From Hyphomicrobiales bacterium (GTDB taxonomy: Bacteria > Pseudomonadota > Alphaproteobacteria > Rhodobacterales > Rhodobacteraceae), in NCBI GenBank assembly GCA_003558415.1, contig PWLT01000092.1, positions 1-9,022 on the forward strand: a DNA stretch of 9,022 nt, read 5' to 3'. Positions within the stretch are counted from its first letter, which is position 1. Each line of letters opens with the position of its first letter. Under the pieces are notes generated by a model, which ran no database searches, had not been told where the DNA came from, and worked only from the letters and a program-made list of their open reading frames with translations. A program made the position numbers and the translations under genes. Below are positions 1 to 7,847 of this stretch, one piece after another.

Positions 1-1125
1 CATGTGTTCTGGAGCGTCGACTGCCCGGTCTGCATCCGCCAGAAGCCCTGGCTGGAGGGGCTGGAAGCCCGCTTCCCCGGCCTGCGGGTGGAGGAGATGG
101 AACTGTCGCGCACCGACCGCCATCACGCGCGCTTCCGGGAGATGGCCGCCGCACGTGGCATAAGCCCGACCCATGTGCCGACGCTCATGCTCGGCCCGCG
201 CGCCTGGGTGGGAGACACGCCCGGCCAGCGCGCCGAGATCGAGGCGGCCATCGCCGCCCTGCTCGCCGGCGACGCGGCTCTGCCGACGCCCGGCGACGGG
301 CTGCACCTGCCCCTGCTGGGCGAGGTCGACCGGGCCGCCGCCTCGGTCCTCGGCCTGACCGTCCTGATCGCCTTCGTCGACGGCTTCAACCCCTGCTCGC
401 TCTGGGTGCTGACCCTGCTGCTGGGGATGGTCATCGCCTCGGGCTCGCGCCGCCGGGTGGCGGTCGTGGGCATCAGCTTCCTGCTCACCACGGCGCTGAT
501 CTATGGCGCCTTTATCGCCGGGCTGTTCGGCGTTCTGGCCTTTGCCTTCGCCCTGCCATGGGTGCGCTGGGCGGTGGCCCTTTTCGCGCTAGGCTTCGGT
601 ATTGTCAGCATGAAGGACTATTTCTGGTACGGGCGCGGGATCACCTTCTCGATCCCCGAGGGGCAGAAACGCGGCATCTATCAGCGCCTGCGCCGGCTGC
701 GCCAGCAGGACATGAGCGTGCCCGCGCTGATCGGCGCGACCGTGGCCATGGCCGCGGGGATTGCGCTGGTGGAACTGCCCTGCACGGCGGGCTTTCCCGT
801 CATCTGGTCGGGCATCCTGGCCGAGCGCGATGTCGGCGGGGCGGGTTTCGTGGGGCTTCTGGCGGTCTATGTGCTGATCTATCTGAGCGTCGAGCTGGCG
901 ATCTTCGCGATCGCGGTCACCGGCATGAGCCTGGGCCGGATGGGCGAGCATCATGGCCGCGCGCTCAAGCTTTTCGGCGGCGCCGTCATGGTGGCCCTGG
1001 CGGGGGCACTGGCGCTCAGGCCCGAGTTGATGGAGGATCTGAGCGGCTCGATGATGCTGTTCGGTGCAGCGCTCGGCCTGGCTGCGCTGGTCATGCTGGC
1101 GCATCGCATGAAGGCATCGGACTGA
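1..1125 (+). CDS. Thioredoxin-like domain fused to DsbD/CcdA-like membrane thiol transporter (5' partial)
   Basis: The frame is open from the first base and reads HVFWSVDCPVCIRQKPW, so the start and any signal peptide lie upstream of the window. The GTG at 4 sits inside the redox fold and is not a credible start. Residues 1 to about 95 form a thioredoxin/glutaredoxin-like domain with a CPVC active site (codons 22-33) and a cis-Pro-like VPTLMLG segment near residue 60. About seven hydrophobic helices follow. Two carry conserved-looking cysteines, in NPC (Cys codon 394-396) and ELPCTAGFP (Cys codon 781-783), as in the DsbD beta / CcdA family, where such a pair moves electrons through the inner membrane. 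The likely role is passing thiol reducing equivalents between cytoplasm and periplasm, for example for cytochrome c maturation or thiol repair. The domain order, with redox domain first, differs from classical DsbD. The visible part is complete at its C-terminus (TGA 1123-1125). The fold and class are fairly sure; the substrate is unknown. Confidence 0.75.
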   Translation, partial: HVFWSVDCPVCIRQKPWLEGLEARFPGLRVEEMELSRTDRHHARFREMAAARGISPTHVPTLMLGPRAWVGDTPGQRAEIEAAIAALLAGDAALPTPGDGLHLPLLGEVDRAAASVLGLTVLIAFVDGFNPCSLWVLTLLLGMVIASGSRRRVAVVGISFLLTTALIYGAFIAGLFGVLAFAFALPWVRWAVALFALGFGIVSMKDYFWYGRGITFSIPEGQKRGIYQRLRRLRQQDMSVPALIGATVAMAAGIALVELPCTAGFPVIWSGILAERDVGGAGFVGLLAVYVLIYLSVELAIFAIAVTGMSLGRMGEHHGRALKLFGGAVMVALAGALALRPELMEDLSGSMMLFGAALGLAALVMLAHRMKASD

Positions 1126-1365
1126 GTGCCGAATGGCGCCGCGCATATCACGCTGATACGCGTCGCGTCGGCTCTCCCAGGCGCGGCCTCCGTCTCCCCC
1201 TGCCCTCGCCCGATCCCACGGCCTGCACCACGCTGCCCCTCGGTTCGCTCGAGCGCGGCGCAGGGGTCGGATACCGCCACTCGGGCGTGTCGCGCTTGAA
1301 CGGCGCGACATTCGCGCTTCAGCGGATGTTGCGGGCGATCCGATTCACCGCCGCCGTCGCGACAA
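1126..1365. other. Intergenic gap between convergent genes
   Basis: This 240-bp stretch separates the ends of two convergent genes. I find no credible small gene in it. It holds a perfect 8-bp hairpin (1288-1310), an 8-bp direct repeat TCGCGCTT at 1290-1297 and 1312-1319, and a looser CCCCT...AGGGG pairing around 1236-1265 enclosing the palindrome CGCTCGAGCG. Convergent termination is the simplest role. Confidence 0.5.
1288..1310. terminator. Hairpin, possible bidirectional terminator
   Basis: TGTCGCGC (1288-1295) pairs perfectly with GCGCGACA (1303-1310) around a 7-nt loop, TTGAACG. It lies between the 3' ends of the convergent genes, 55 nt beyond the stop of the exported-protein gene and about 160 nt beyond the stop of the redox gene. 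There is no clear T-run on either side, so it is not a textbook intrinsic terminator. It could block RNA decay or act together with Rho. Confidence 0.4.
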
Positions 1366-2772
1366 TCAGCGCTCCAGCTTGAGCCCGATCAACTCGGGAA
1401 CGGCCGCGGGGGAAAACAGCATCTGCGACGCCACGCGGGCAAGCGAAACAGGCTCCTGCGGTGCCAGGGAAAGCCAGGCCTCACCCGACAGGCCCAACGC
1501 GAGCCAATCGGCGACGCCGCTGCGCAGCTGCGTGACCAGAGCTTCGGGAAGCACCCGCGCGGCGGGTGCCAGCAACCGGTCGGCATGTTGCGCGATACCC
1601 TCGCCGGAATAATGCGTGACAATGGCGTCGGCCCCCATGTCCTGCCAGGACAGCTCGGCACCGTCCAGGCTCATTCCCGTGATCTCGGGGGGCACGCCCG
1701 GCAACACCTCCATGCCCCCCGGGGTCGCGGGCAGTTGCGCATTCATCCGCGCGTGAAGGCGCGTCAGGCCGGACAGATCCGCATCCAGATTCGCCTGGGC
1801 CGCGCCTTGTGCGAGCGTCAGTTGCAGGGCAAGACCCCCTGCGATGCGCTCTTGCGGGATTTGCCGGAGGATTTCCTCCGGCAGGGCGATATCCGCCGGC
1901 AGCAATCCCCGCAACGGCAGCGCGAATCCCGTCATCTCGAAGCGAAGCGCCCCCTGCCCAGTCGCAAGCCCCGCAAGCAGGCCGGGGGTCGCTGCGTCGT
2001 CGGTCTCGGGCAGGACGGTCAGATCGTCATGGGTAAACTCCAGCGCGAGCATGCTGAACTCCAGCAACAGATCGGTGCCGGCATGGGCGCTCGCGTCGTC
2101 GATGCGCAGATCGAACTGGAAACTGTCGATCCGGTCGGCCTCACCGCGTGCGTTGAGGGCGATGCCTTCGACTTCGGCGCGTGTCGCATCGGCCGCATTC
2201 AACTCGATCATGCGCCCGGAAGCCTGAATCTCGATCCGGCACGGCTCTGCCGCCCCGGTGCGCGCAGCGCTCAGGGTCAGTTGCGCCAGACGCAGGGTTT
2301 CCGGTTCGGCCTGACCGCGCGCCATGGCATCGGGATCGGCGCTCAACTCCACCGAGTCCGCCACAAGATCGAGCGGGCGTCCGGGACCGCGCTGGCAGAC
2401 AACCTCCGCCAGCGTGGCGGGGGCGAGAAGCATATCCAGCGCCTCGAAATCGGGAACCGTAAGCCGCTGCGCGCGCAACTCGCCGCTGCGGGAGCCCGGA
2501 CGGGCCTGCAGCATCCGCAGATCGCTCAGGCGCAGCGCACCATCCGGGCTGGCGCCCGTGCGCTCCACCGCCGCCATGGCGATGATTGCGTCGTCCTTCA
2601 GCAGCAGAAGCGGATGCTCCTGCCTATCCTGCTGGTGTTCCGGCGCACGGCTGAGTGTCCAGCCCGCATCGGCGGCCTGGTCCTGGAGTTCGGCAAGATC
2701 CGCATCCTGTGCCATTGCGGGCAGAGCAATGAGCATTGGTGCGAACCAGAACAATCGTGCTGTACGCGGCAT
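1366..2772 (-). CDS. Exported protein of unknown function
   Basis: This encodes a 468-residue protein that I do not recognise. It starts MPRTARLFWFAPMLIALPAMAQDADLAE, a typical Sec signal peptide with a likely cut after AMA, so the product should be periplasmic. The remainder is soluble, with many alternating hydrophobic and polar stretches (for example FQFDLRIDDA and LLLEFSMLALEFTHDDL), suggesting a beta-rich fold. I see no catalytic motif. The only Cys residues I noted in the mature part are in VVCQRG and EPCRIE. It loosely resembles long AsmA-like or DUF2125-type periplasmic proteins of Rhodobacterales, but that is a guess. I chose the ATG at 2772 because AGGA (2779-2782) lies 6 nt upstream; an in-frame TTG at 2778 would directly abut that AGGA. 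It is the same strand as dnaE2 and 143 nt below it, but an apparent operator lies between, so it may be transcribed separately. Confidence 0.8.
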   Translation of the reverse strand: MPRTARLFWFAPMLIALPAMAQDADLAELQDQAADAGWTLSRAPEHQQDRQEHPLLLLKDDAIIAMAAVERTGASPDGALRLSDLRMLQARPGSRSGELRAQRLTVPDFEALDMLLAPATLAEVVCQRGPGRPLDLVADSVELSADPDAMARGQAEPETLRLAQLTLSAARTGAAEPCRIEIQASGRMIELNAADATRAEVEGIALNARGEADRIDSFQFDLRIDDASAHAGTDLLLEFSMLALEFTHDDLTVLPETDDAATPGLLAGLATGQGALRFEMTGFALPLRGLLPADIALPEEILRQIPQERIAGGLALQLTLAQGAAQANLDADLSGLTRLHARMNAQLPATPGGMEVLPGVPPEITGMSLDGAELSWQDMGADAIVTHYSGEGIAQHADRLLAPAARVLPEALVTQLRSGVADWLALGLSGEAWLSLAPQEPVSLARVASQMLFSPAAVPELIGLKLER

Positions 2773-2778
2773 GGGCAA

Positions 2779-2782
2779 TCCT
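2779..2782 (-). promoter_or_regulatory. Ribosome binding site that fixes the start of the exported-protein gene
   Basis: On the minus strand AGGA is followed by TTGCCC and then ATG, a 6-nt spacing. This supports ATG at 2772 over the upstream TTG at 2778. Confidence 0.6.
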
Positions 2783-2796
2783 GGTCGGTGATGGTT

Positions 2797-2824
2797 TGAA
2801 TCGATTCATGTGCAGGAGATGAAT
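2797..2824. promoter_or_regulatory. Candidate operator: nested ATTCA/TGAAT palindromes
   Basis: TGAATCGATTCA (2797-2808) is a perfect 12-bp palindrome. Its right half also forms ATTCAT (2804-2809), which pairs with ATGAAT (2819-2824) across 9 nt. The result is three copies of the same half-site in 28 bp, 25 to 52 nt upstream of the exported-protein ATG. This is the kind of layout bound by a dimeric repressor or activator. I cannot name the regulator. A TTATAT tract on the minus strand slightly upstream (about 2850-2855) could be part of a promoter, but I find no convincing -35. Confidence 0.4.
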
Positions 2825-2872
2825 AACCCCGCACCGCGAGTGATATAACCTGCCCCGCACTGTAACGTAGCT

Positions 2873-2887
2873 GCCCTGTGATAGGGC
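2873..2887. terminator. Small hairpin downstream of dnaE2
   Basis: GCCCT (2873-2877) and AGGGC (2883-2887) form a 5-bp stem with a GTGAT loop, starting 28 nt past the dnaE2 stop. No T-run follows on the minus strand, so any terminator role is weak. Confidence 0.25.
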
Positions 2888-2915
2888 GCACAATGTGTTG
2901 ATGCAATGCTGGTTC

Positions 2916-5900
2916 TCAACGGAAATCGCGGCTGGGGAACAGGCGTTTGGCCTGTTCGCGCGGGTGGCGCGCGCGGGGCGGGTAGCGCGGCGGGCGGGGG
3001 GCGTCGTCGGCCTGGGGGCGGGTCAGGCCCACGGCCTCGTCCATCGGGTGGCCGAGATCGCCGAGTCGGTGCGAGAGATCCTCGATGTGATCGGCGATCA
3101 GGTGGACGACGATGCCCTGGCGCTCGATCCGCCCGCTCACGCGCAGCAGCCGCCCGCCCATGACGATCCGGCGAAAGCGCTCATAGATCTTCGGCCAGAC
3201 CACGATATTCGCGACCCCGGTTTCATCCTCCAGCGTCAGGAAGATCACCCCCGAGGCCGTGCCGGGGCGCTGGCGGGTGATGACCAGACCGCAGACGCTC
3301 AGGCGACCGGGGGGCACGGCAGTCAACCGCTCATGCGCGGTCAGCGCGGCGATGGCGGGGCGCAGGAGCTCCATCGGATGGGCGCGCAGGCTCAGGCGCA
3401 GCGCGACGTAATCCTCCACCACCTCTTCGCCCAGATGCATGGGCGGCAGGGTCACCGCCGCCTCGCGCAGCCCCTCGCCGTCGATCGGGTCGGAAAACAG
3501 CGGCAGCGGCGCGGGGGAGCGGATGGCCCGTACCGCCCAGAGCGCATCGCGCCGCGTCAGCCCCTGACCGGCAAAGGCATCGGCCTCGGCCAGTCGCTCC
3601 AGAACGGCGGGCGCGACACCTGCGCGCAGCCAGAGGCTTTCGGGATCGGGATAGCCATTGCCGCGCGCGGCCACGATCCAGCCTGCATCCTCCTCGCGCA
3701 ATCCCTTGATCTGGCGAAACCCCAGCCGCAGGGCCAGCGCCCCGTCGGCGCGGTGTTCAAGCCTGTTGTCCCAGGTGCTGCGATTCACGCAGACGGGGCG
3801 GACCTCCACGCCATGCTCGCGCGCGTCACGAACGATCTGCGCGGGGGCGTAAAAGCCCATCGGCTGGCTGTTGAGCAGCGCGCAGGCAAAGGCCGCGGGG
3901 TGATGGCATTTCAGCCAGGACGACACATAGGTCAGCATGGCGAAGGCCGCCGCGTGGCTTTCGGGAAAGCCGTAATCGGCAAAGCCCTCGATCTGGGCGA
4001 AACAGGCTTCGGCAACCTCGCGGCTGTAGCCGTTTGCCATCATGCCGCCCACGAAACGCTCGCGATGCGCGCCGATGGTGCCCATGCGCCGGAACGAGGC
4101 CAGCGAGCGGCGCAGCCGGTCGGCCTCATCGGCGGAATAGCCCGCGCCGACAACGGCGATCTGCATGGCCTGTTCCTGAAACAGCGGCACGCCCAGCGTC
4201 CTGCGCGTGACCTCCTCCAGCGCGGGGCCGAAGGGTTCCGGCGCCTCCAGCCCCTGCCGGCGCCGGATATAGGGCTGGACCATGCCGCCCTGAATCGGGC
4301 CGGGGCGGATGATGGCCACCTCGATCACCAGATCGTAGAAGGTGGCGGGCTTCATCCGCGGCAGGAAATTCATCTGCGCGCGGCTTTCCACCTGGAACAC
4401 GCCGACCGCATCGGCGCGGCACAGCATTTCATAGGTCGCGGCATCCTCCTGCGGCACCGTTTCCAGTGTCATGCGGGTCTGCGCGTGCTGTTCCAGCAGC
4501 TGGAAGGTTTTGCGGATGCAGGTCAGCATGCCGAGGCTGAGCACATCGACCTTGAGAATGCCCAGCGCGTCGATGTCGTCCTTGTCCCATTCGATGACCG
4601 TGCGCCCCTCCATCGCGGCATTCTCGATCGGGCACAGCTCGTCGAGCTGCCCGCGGGTGATGACGAAGCCGCCGACATGCTGGGAAAGATGGCGCGGGAA
4701 GCCGATGATCTCGCCGATCAGGCGGATGGTCTGCGAAAGCCGCCGGTCGCGCGGGTCGAGGCCCAGCTCGCGGATACGCGCCGGGTCGGGGCCGCCATTC
4801 GACATCCCCCAGATCTGGCCCGAAAGCCCGGCCGTCACATCCTGGCTCAGCCCCATGACCTTGCCCACCTCGCGGATCGCGGCACGGGTGCGGAAATGGA
4901 TGACCGTGGCGCAGAGCCCGGCGCGATGGCGGCCGTAGCGCTCGTATATCCACTGGATGATTTCCTCGCGGCGCTCATGCTCGAAATCCACGTCGATATC
5001 GGGCGGCTCGCCGCGATGGCGCGAGATGAAACGCTCCACCACCATGCCGATCATGTCGGGGCTGACATCGGTGATGCCCAGCAGATAGCACAGGATCGAA
5101 TTGGCCGCCGAGCCGCGCCCCTGGCACAGGATGCCGCGCCGTCGCGCCTCGGCCACGATGTCGTGGACGGTCAGGAAATAGGCCGCATAGCCCAGCTCGG
5201 CCACCAGCGCGAGTTCCTTCGCGACAAGCCCGTCCACCCGTGGCGGCGCCCCCTTGGGATAGCGGCGGGCGATCCCCTCCCGCGTCAGCCTCTCAAGCCG
5301 GGCCTGCGGGGTTTCGCCCTGCGCGATCTCGTCGGGATACTCGTAGCTGAGCTCGCCAAGATCGAAACCGCAGCGCGCGGCAATCTCCAATGTGCGCCGG
5401 ATCGCCCCGGGGTGGCGGCGGTAGAGCCGGGCCATCTCCGCCGCCCCCTTCAGCCGCCGTTCGGCATTGGGCAGCGCGCGCGTGCCGATCCGGTCGATGG
5501 TGAGCCCCTCGCGCAGACAGGTCAGCACATCGGCAAGCTGGCGCCGCGCGGCGCGGTGCATCAGCACATCGCCCACCGCCACCATGGGCGTGCCGCAGCG
5601 CAGCGCCAGGTCCGCGCAGGCATCGAACCAGGCCTGATCCGAGCCGTCATAGCGCGGTGCGGCACCCAGAAAGACATGACCGGGATAGCGGCGCTGCAGC
5701 CGCTGGAGAGGCGCGCGCGCGGCCTTGGGATCGGCGGGCGGCAGGGCGATCAGGATCATGCCCCGGCACCCCGTTTCGAGATCACCCGGATCGAGATGGC
5801 ATTCGCCCTTTCCCGCGCGGCGCTTGCCCAGTGTCAGCAAGCGGGCCAGCCGGTGATATGCCGCGCGATCGGTGGGCAGGGCGATCCATTCGACGGGGCA

Positions 5901-6269
5901 GTCGCGCAGCACGAGGCGCGCGCCCACGATCAGCTTCGGCAAGCGCTCCAAGGGGGAATGCGGCAGTTCTTGGGCCGCGACCTCCTGCCGGGAGGAGGCG
6001 TCCACCCGCGTGGCCGAGCGCACCCGCAGCGCCTTTTCGCTTTCCGCGCGCAGGGTTTTCAGCGCCGTCCAGGCCCGCACCACCCCCGCCAGGCTGTTGC
6101 GGTCGGTGATGGCGATGGCCTCGAGCCCCAGCTCGGCCGCGCGCAGCACCAGTTCCTCGGGATGCGAGGCGCCGGTCAGGAAGGTGAAGTTCGAGGTGAC
6201 GCAAAGCTCCGCATGGCGCGGAGGTGCGGGGCCGGGAGCCTGCCTGTCCGTCGCGGGAGAAGAGCTCAT
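2916..6269 (-). CDS. dnaE2: Error-prone DNA polymerase DnaE2 (ImuC), C-family
   Basis: This 1117-residue protein is a full-length DnaE2/ImuC, the translesion polymerase of the SOS mutasome, which works with ImuB and the beta clamp. The N-terminal PHP domain (about residues 18-220) begins AELCVTSNFTFLTGASHPEEL. The metal-binding HxH expected in active PHP domains reads CxT and the later ITDH-type motif reads ITDRNSL, so PHP exonuclease activity is unlikely. The palm has GRGSAANS and PPDIDVDFEHERREE, with likely catalytic Asp424 and Asp426, and KVDVLSL with Asp575 as the third acidic residue; catalysis should therefore be intact. HhH-like sequence and an OB fold (LSVCGLVITRQ, about residues 990-1060) follow, and the protein ends FPSRDFR, as is common in this family. 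I chose the ATG at 6269 because it overlaps the imuB stop as ATGA and has GGGGA 6 nt upstream. A longer frame from 6323 would extend well into imuB. Expression should follow the imuB SOS promoter. Confidence 0.95.
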   Translation of the reverse strand: MSSSPATDRQAPGPAPPRHAELCVTSNFTFLTGASHPEELVLRAAELGLEAIAITDRNSLAGVVRAWTALKTLRAESEKALRVRSATRVDASSRQEVAAQELPHSPLERLPKLIVGARLVLRDCPVEWIALPTDRAAYHRLARLLTLGKRRAGKGECHLDPGDLETGCRGMILIALPPADPKAARAPLQRLQRRYPGHVFLGAAPRYDGSDQAWFDACADLALRCGTPMVAVGDVLMHRAARRQLADVLTCLREGLTIDRIGTRALPNAERRLKGAAEMARLYRRHPGAIRRTLEIAARCGFDLGELSYEYPDEIAQGETPQARLERLTREGIARRYPKGAPPRVDGLVAKELALVAELGYAAYFLTVHDIVAEARRRGILCQGRGSAANSILCYLLGITDVSPDMIGMVVERFISRHRGEPPDIDVDFEHERREEIIQWIYERYGRHRAGLCATVIHFRTRAAIREVGKVMGLSQDVTAGLSGQIWGMSNGGPDPARIRELGLDPRDRRLSQTIRLIGEIIGFPRHLSQHVGGFVITRGQLDELCPIENAAMEGRTVIEWDKDDIDALGILKVDVLSLGMLTCIRKTFQLLEQHAQTRMTLETVPQEDAATYEMLCRADAVGVFQVESRAQMNFLPRMKPATFYDLVIEVAIIRPGPIQGGMVQPYIRRRQGLEAPEPFGPALEEVTRRTLGVPLFQEQAMQIAVVGAGYSADEADRLRRSLASFRRMGTIGAHRERFVGGMMANGYSREVAEACFAQIEGFADYGFPESHAAAFAMLTYVSSWLKCHHPAAFACALLNSQPMGFYAPAQIVRDAREHGVEVRPVCVNRSTWDNRLEHRADGALALRLGFRQIKGLREEDAGWIVAARGNGYPDPESLWLRAGVAPAVLERLAEADAFAGQGLTRRDALWAVRAIRSPAPLPLFSDPIDGEGLREAAVTLPPMHLGEEVVEDYVALRLSLRAHPMELLRPAIAALTAHERLTAVPPGRLSVCGLVITRQRPGTASGVIFLTLEDETGVANIVVWPKIYERFRRIVMGGRLLRVSGRIERQGIVVHLIADHIEDLSHRLGDLGHPMDEAVGLTRPQADDAPRPPRYPPRARHPREQAKRLFPSRDFR

Positions 6270-7738
6270 GCGAATTCCCCATGCACGAACCAGCCGGGGT
6301 TCTGCGGTGTATGGAACAGCCACAGCCGCCGGCCCTGATGTGTCTCGACCTGCCAGTAGTCGCGCAGCCCCGAATGCCAGTTCTCATCATCGAGCCACCA
6401 TTCGGGGGCGATCCGCTCGGGGCCGGTGGCGCGCGCCGTGCTCAGCGCCATGCGCCGCCAGCGAAACCGCGCGGGCGGGCGGTGGCCCGTGCCCGTGATG
6501 GGCTCGGGCGGAAACAGTTGCAGGGGCCGCGGGCGCGGGTTCGCCCAGCCGCTTTCGGGTGCGCTGTACGCCGCCGGTGCGACGATGAAGCTGCGTTCGG
6601 GGATATGGCTCTCGGCGGGCAGAAGGCGCAGCACATTCTCCAGCCCGATCCGCGTGCCGATCCGGGTGATCAGATCGCTCAGCCGGTCGGGGGCGTCCCG
6701 CGCCGGTGCGAGGCCGGTCTGCCGCACGGGCAGCGGCTCCACCACACTGGCCTCGAGCCGCATCATGTCGATGCCGAAGCCGGCCTCCACCTCGGACACC
6801 CCGCGCTCGAACAGCGGCAGGATGCGCTGCGCATCGCGCATCGCGGCGGCCAGGCGCAGTTCGACCTGCTGGCTGCCCCGGTCGACCCGGCGCAGGGTCA
6901 GCACCAGCCGGCGCGCCCCGGCCTCCTGCGCGTGGAGCTTGTCGCACAGCACCTTGAGCAGCCGCGCGGTGGCGGCCATCACATCGGCGACAAGGCCGAT
7001 GGGCTCGGGGAAGGTCTGGCGCACGCCGTAATGGGGCGGCTCGGCTTCGGGCGAGATTGCCTCGGGCGCGGCGCCGAGCGCCTGATCGAGCCGAAACAGC
7101 ACCTCCGGCCCGAAGCGGCGGGCGAGCGGCGCGCGGGCCGTCGCGGCCAGATCGCCGATGCTGCGCAGCCCCAGCCGTTGCAGGGCGGTGACGGTCCCGG
7201 CCTCGAGCCGCAAGGCGGCGACAGGCAGGGCGCTCAGCCCGTCCCCGTCGTCGCGGCCGTAATGGGCAAACGCCCAGGCCGCGCCACGCGTATCCCCCAG
7301 CCCCAGCCGCAGCGTCAGACCCGCACGCGCGGCCCGGGCGCGCATGTCATCCAGCATGGCGGCCTCGCCCCCCCACAGATGGGCCGAGCCGGTGACATCC
7401 AGAACCAGCCCGTCCGCCCCCTCGCGCCCGACCCAGGGGCACCAGCGCATGGCCCAGCGCCGCAGCGCGGCCAGAAAGCGCGCGTCGAGATCGGGCCGCG
7501 CCGGGCGGGTGAGCAGATCGGGGCAGAAGGCCCGGGCGTCGGTCAGGTTCATGCCCCGGTGCAGCCCCGCCCCTTCGGCCCGGACGTCGAGGCAGTGGAG
7601 CCGCTCCGTGTTGTTCTGCCGGATCGTGAGGGCGAAGGGCGCATCAATCGGCTGTGCGCGCAGAATCCGGTCACTCGCCAACCGGGGAAACCACATGCAG
7701 ACGATGCGCTTCGCGTTCCCGCCGAACATCCCGGACAC
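6266..7738 (-). CDS. imuB: ImuB, inactive Y-family polymerase-like mutasome adaptor
   Basis: This 490-residue protein matches ImuB, a DinB/UmuC relative that lacks polymerase activity and recruits DnaE2 to the clamp. The N-terminus reads KRIVCMWFPRLASDR, where active Y-family enzymes have a metal-binding DxDxF-type motif. Next come LDVTGSAHLWGGE (from residue 113), the ImuB version of the palm core, then helix-hairpin-helix sequence (LQRLGLRSIGDLAA) and a little-finger-like region. Around residues 405-409 PLQLF resembles a weak beta-clamp motif, which is tentative. The protein ends NPGWFVHGEFA, typical of the family. I chose the GTG at 7738 because AGGA lies 7 nt upstream, and because the LexA box at 7744-7758 rules out the longer frame from 7828. 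ATG at 7729 is an alternative with a poor ribosome site. It is first in an operon with dnaE2 (4-nt ATGA overlap). imuA, the usual upstream partner, is absent here. Confidence 0.9.
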   Translation of the reverse strand: MSGMFGGNAKRIVCMWFPRLASDRILRAQPIDAPFALTIRQNNTERLHCLDVRAEGAGLHRGMNLTDARAFCPDLLTRPARPDLDARFLAALRRWAMRWCPWVGREGADGLVLDVTGSAHLWGGEAAMLDDMRARAARAGLTLRLGLGDTRGAAWAFAHYGRDDGDGLSALPVAALRLEAGTVTALQRLGLRSIGDLAATARAPLARRFGPEVLFRLDQALGAAPEAISPEAEPPHYGVRQTFPEPIGLVADVMAATARLLKVLCDKLHAQEAGARRLVLTLRRVDRGSQQVELRLAAAMRDAQRILPLFERGVSEVEAGFGIDMMRLEASVVEPLPVRQTGLAPARDAPDRLSDLITRIGTRIGLENVLRLLPAESHIPERSFIVAPAAYSAPESGWANPRPRPLQLFPPEPITGTGHRPPARFRWRRMALSTARATGPERIAPEWWLDDENWHSGLRDYWQVETHQGRRLWLFHTPQNPGWFVHGEFA

Positions 7739-7743
7739 CAAAA

Positions 7744-7758
7744 GTTCCTGATTTGTTC
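7744..7758 (-). promoter_or_regulatory. LexA (SOS) box controlling imuB-dnaE2
   Basis: The plus strand reads GTTC-CTGATTT-GTTC (GAAC-N7-GAAC on the coding strand), an exact match to the known alphaproteobacterial LexA direct repeat. It sits immediately upstream of the imuB GTG, and the predicted transcription start falls within it, so LexA binding would block initiation. It predicts induction of both mutasome genes by DNA damage. Confidence 0.88.
7746..7749 (-). promoter_or_regulatory. Ribosome binding site of imuB, inside the LexA box
   Basis: On the minus strand AGGA stands 7 nt before GTG (7738-7736) and shares bases with the second GAAC of the LexA box. It favours GTG over the ATG at 7729, which has only CCGGG in front. 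Confidence 0.55.
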
Positions 7759-7761
7759 TTG

Positions 7762-7767
7762 ATAATA
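7762..7767 (-). promoter_or_regulatory. Candidate -10 element of the imuB promoter
   Basis: TATTAT on the minus strand matches TATAAT at five of six bases and directly abuts the LexA box region. A start about 7 nt downstream, near 7755, would give a leader of roughly 17 nt. No good -35 is visible at 16-18 nt spacing. Confidence 0.4.
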
Positions 7768-7819
7768 TCCCGCCGCATCGGAGTCGAGTCCTCCATGCCG
7801 GAGACCGAACAGCGGCGCG

Positions 7820-7847
7820 GCGGGGCAATCACTTCATCAATGCCCGC
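7820..7847. terminator. Hairpin downstream of the oxyR-like gene
   Basis: GCGGGGCA (7820-7827) pairs with TGCCCGC (7841-7847) with one bulged base and a 13-nt loop, starting 34 nt past the oxyR stop. No T-run follows. It might separate oxyR transcription from the SOS operon below it. Confidence 0.3.

Noticed and set aside
558..1382. A 274-codon plus-strand frame overlapping the redox gene and the following gap
   Set aside because: It is out of frame with a clear membrane protein and shows only Arg/Gly/Ala-rich shadow composition.
1585..2799. A 404-codon plus-strand frame opposite the exported-protein gene
   Set aside because: Its composition is typical of an antisense shadow, while the minus-strand frame has a signal peptide and a well-placed ribosome site.
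6270..6323. N-terminal extension of dnaE2 from 6323
   Set aside because: ATG at 6269 has a good ribosome site and the ATGA overlap with imuB; the extension would lie wholly within the imuB coding sequence.
2895..6338. An 1147-codon open frame on the plus strand opposite dnaE2
   Set aside because: It is the antisense shadow of a high-GC gene. Its translation is low-complexity (rich in Arg, Gln, Gly, Ala, His) with no domain, while the minus strand encodes a complete DnaE2.
7739..7828. N-terminal extension of imuB from ATG at 7828
   Set aside because: It would place the LexA box and the -10 element inside the coding region, and the extra residues do not look like an ImuB N-terminus.
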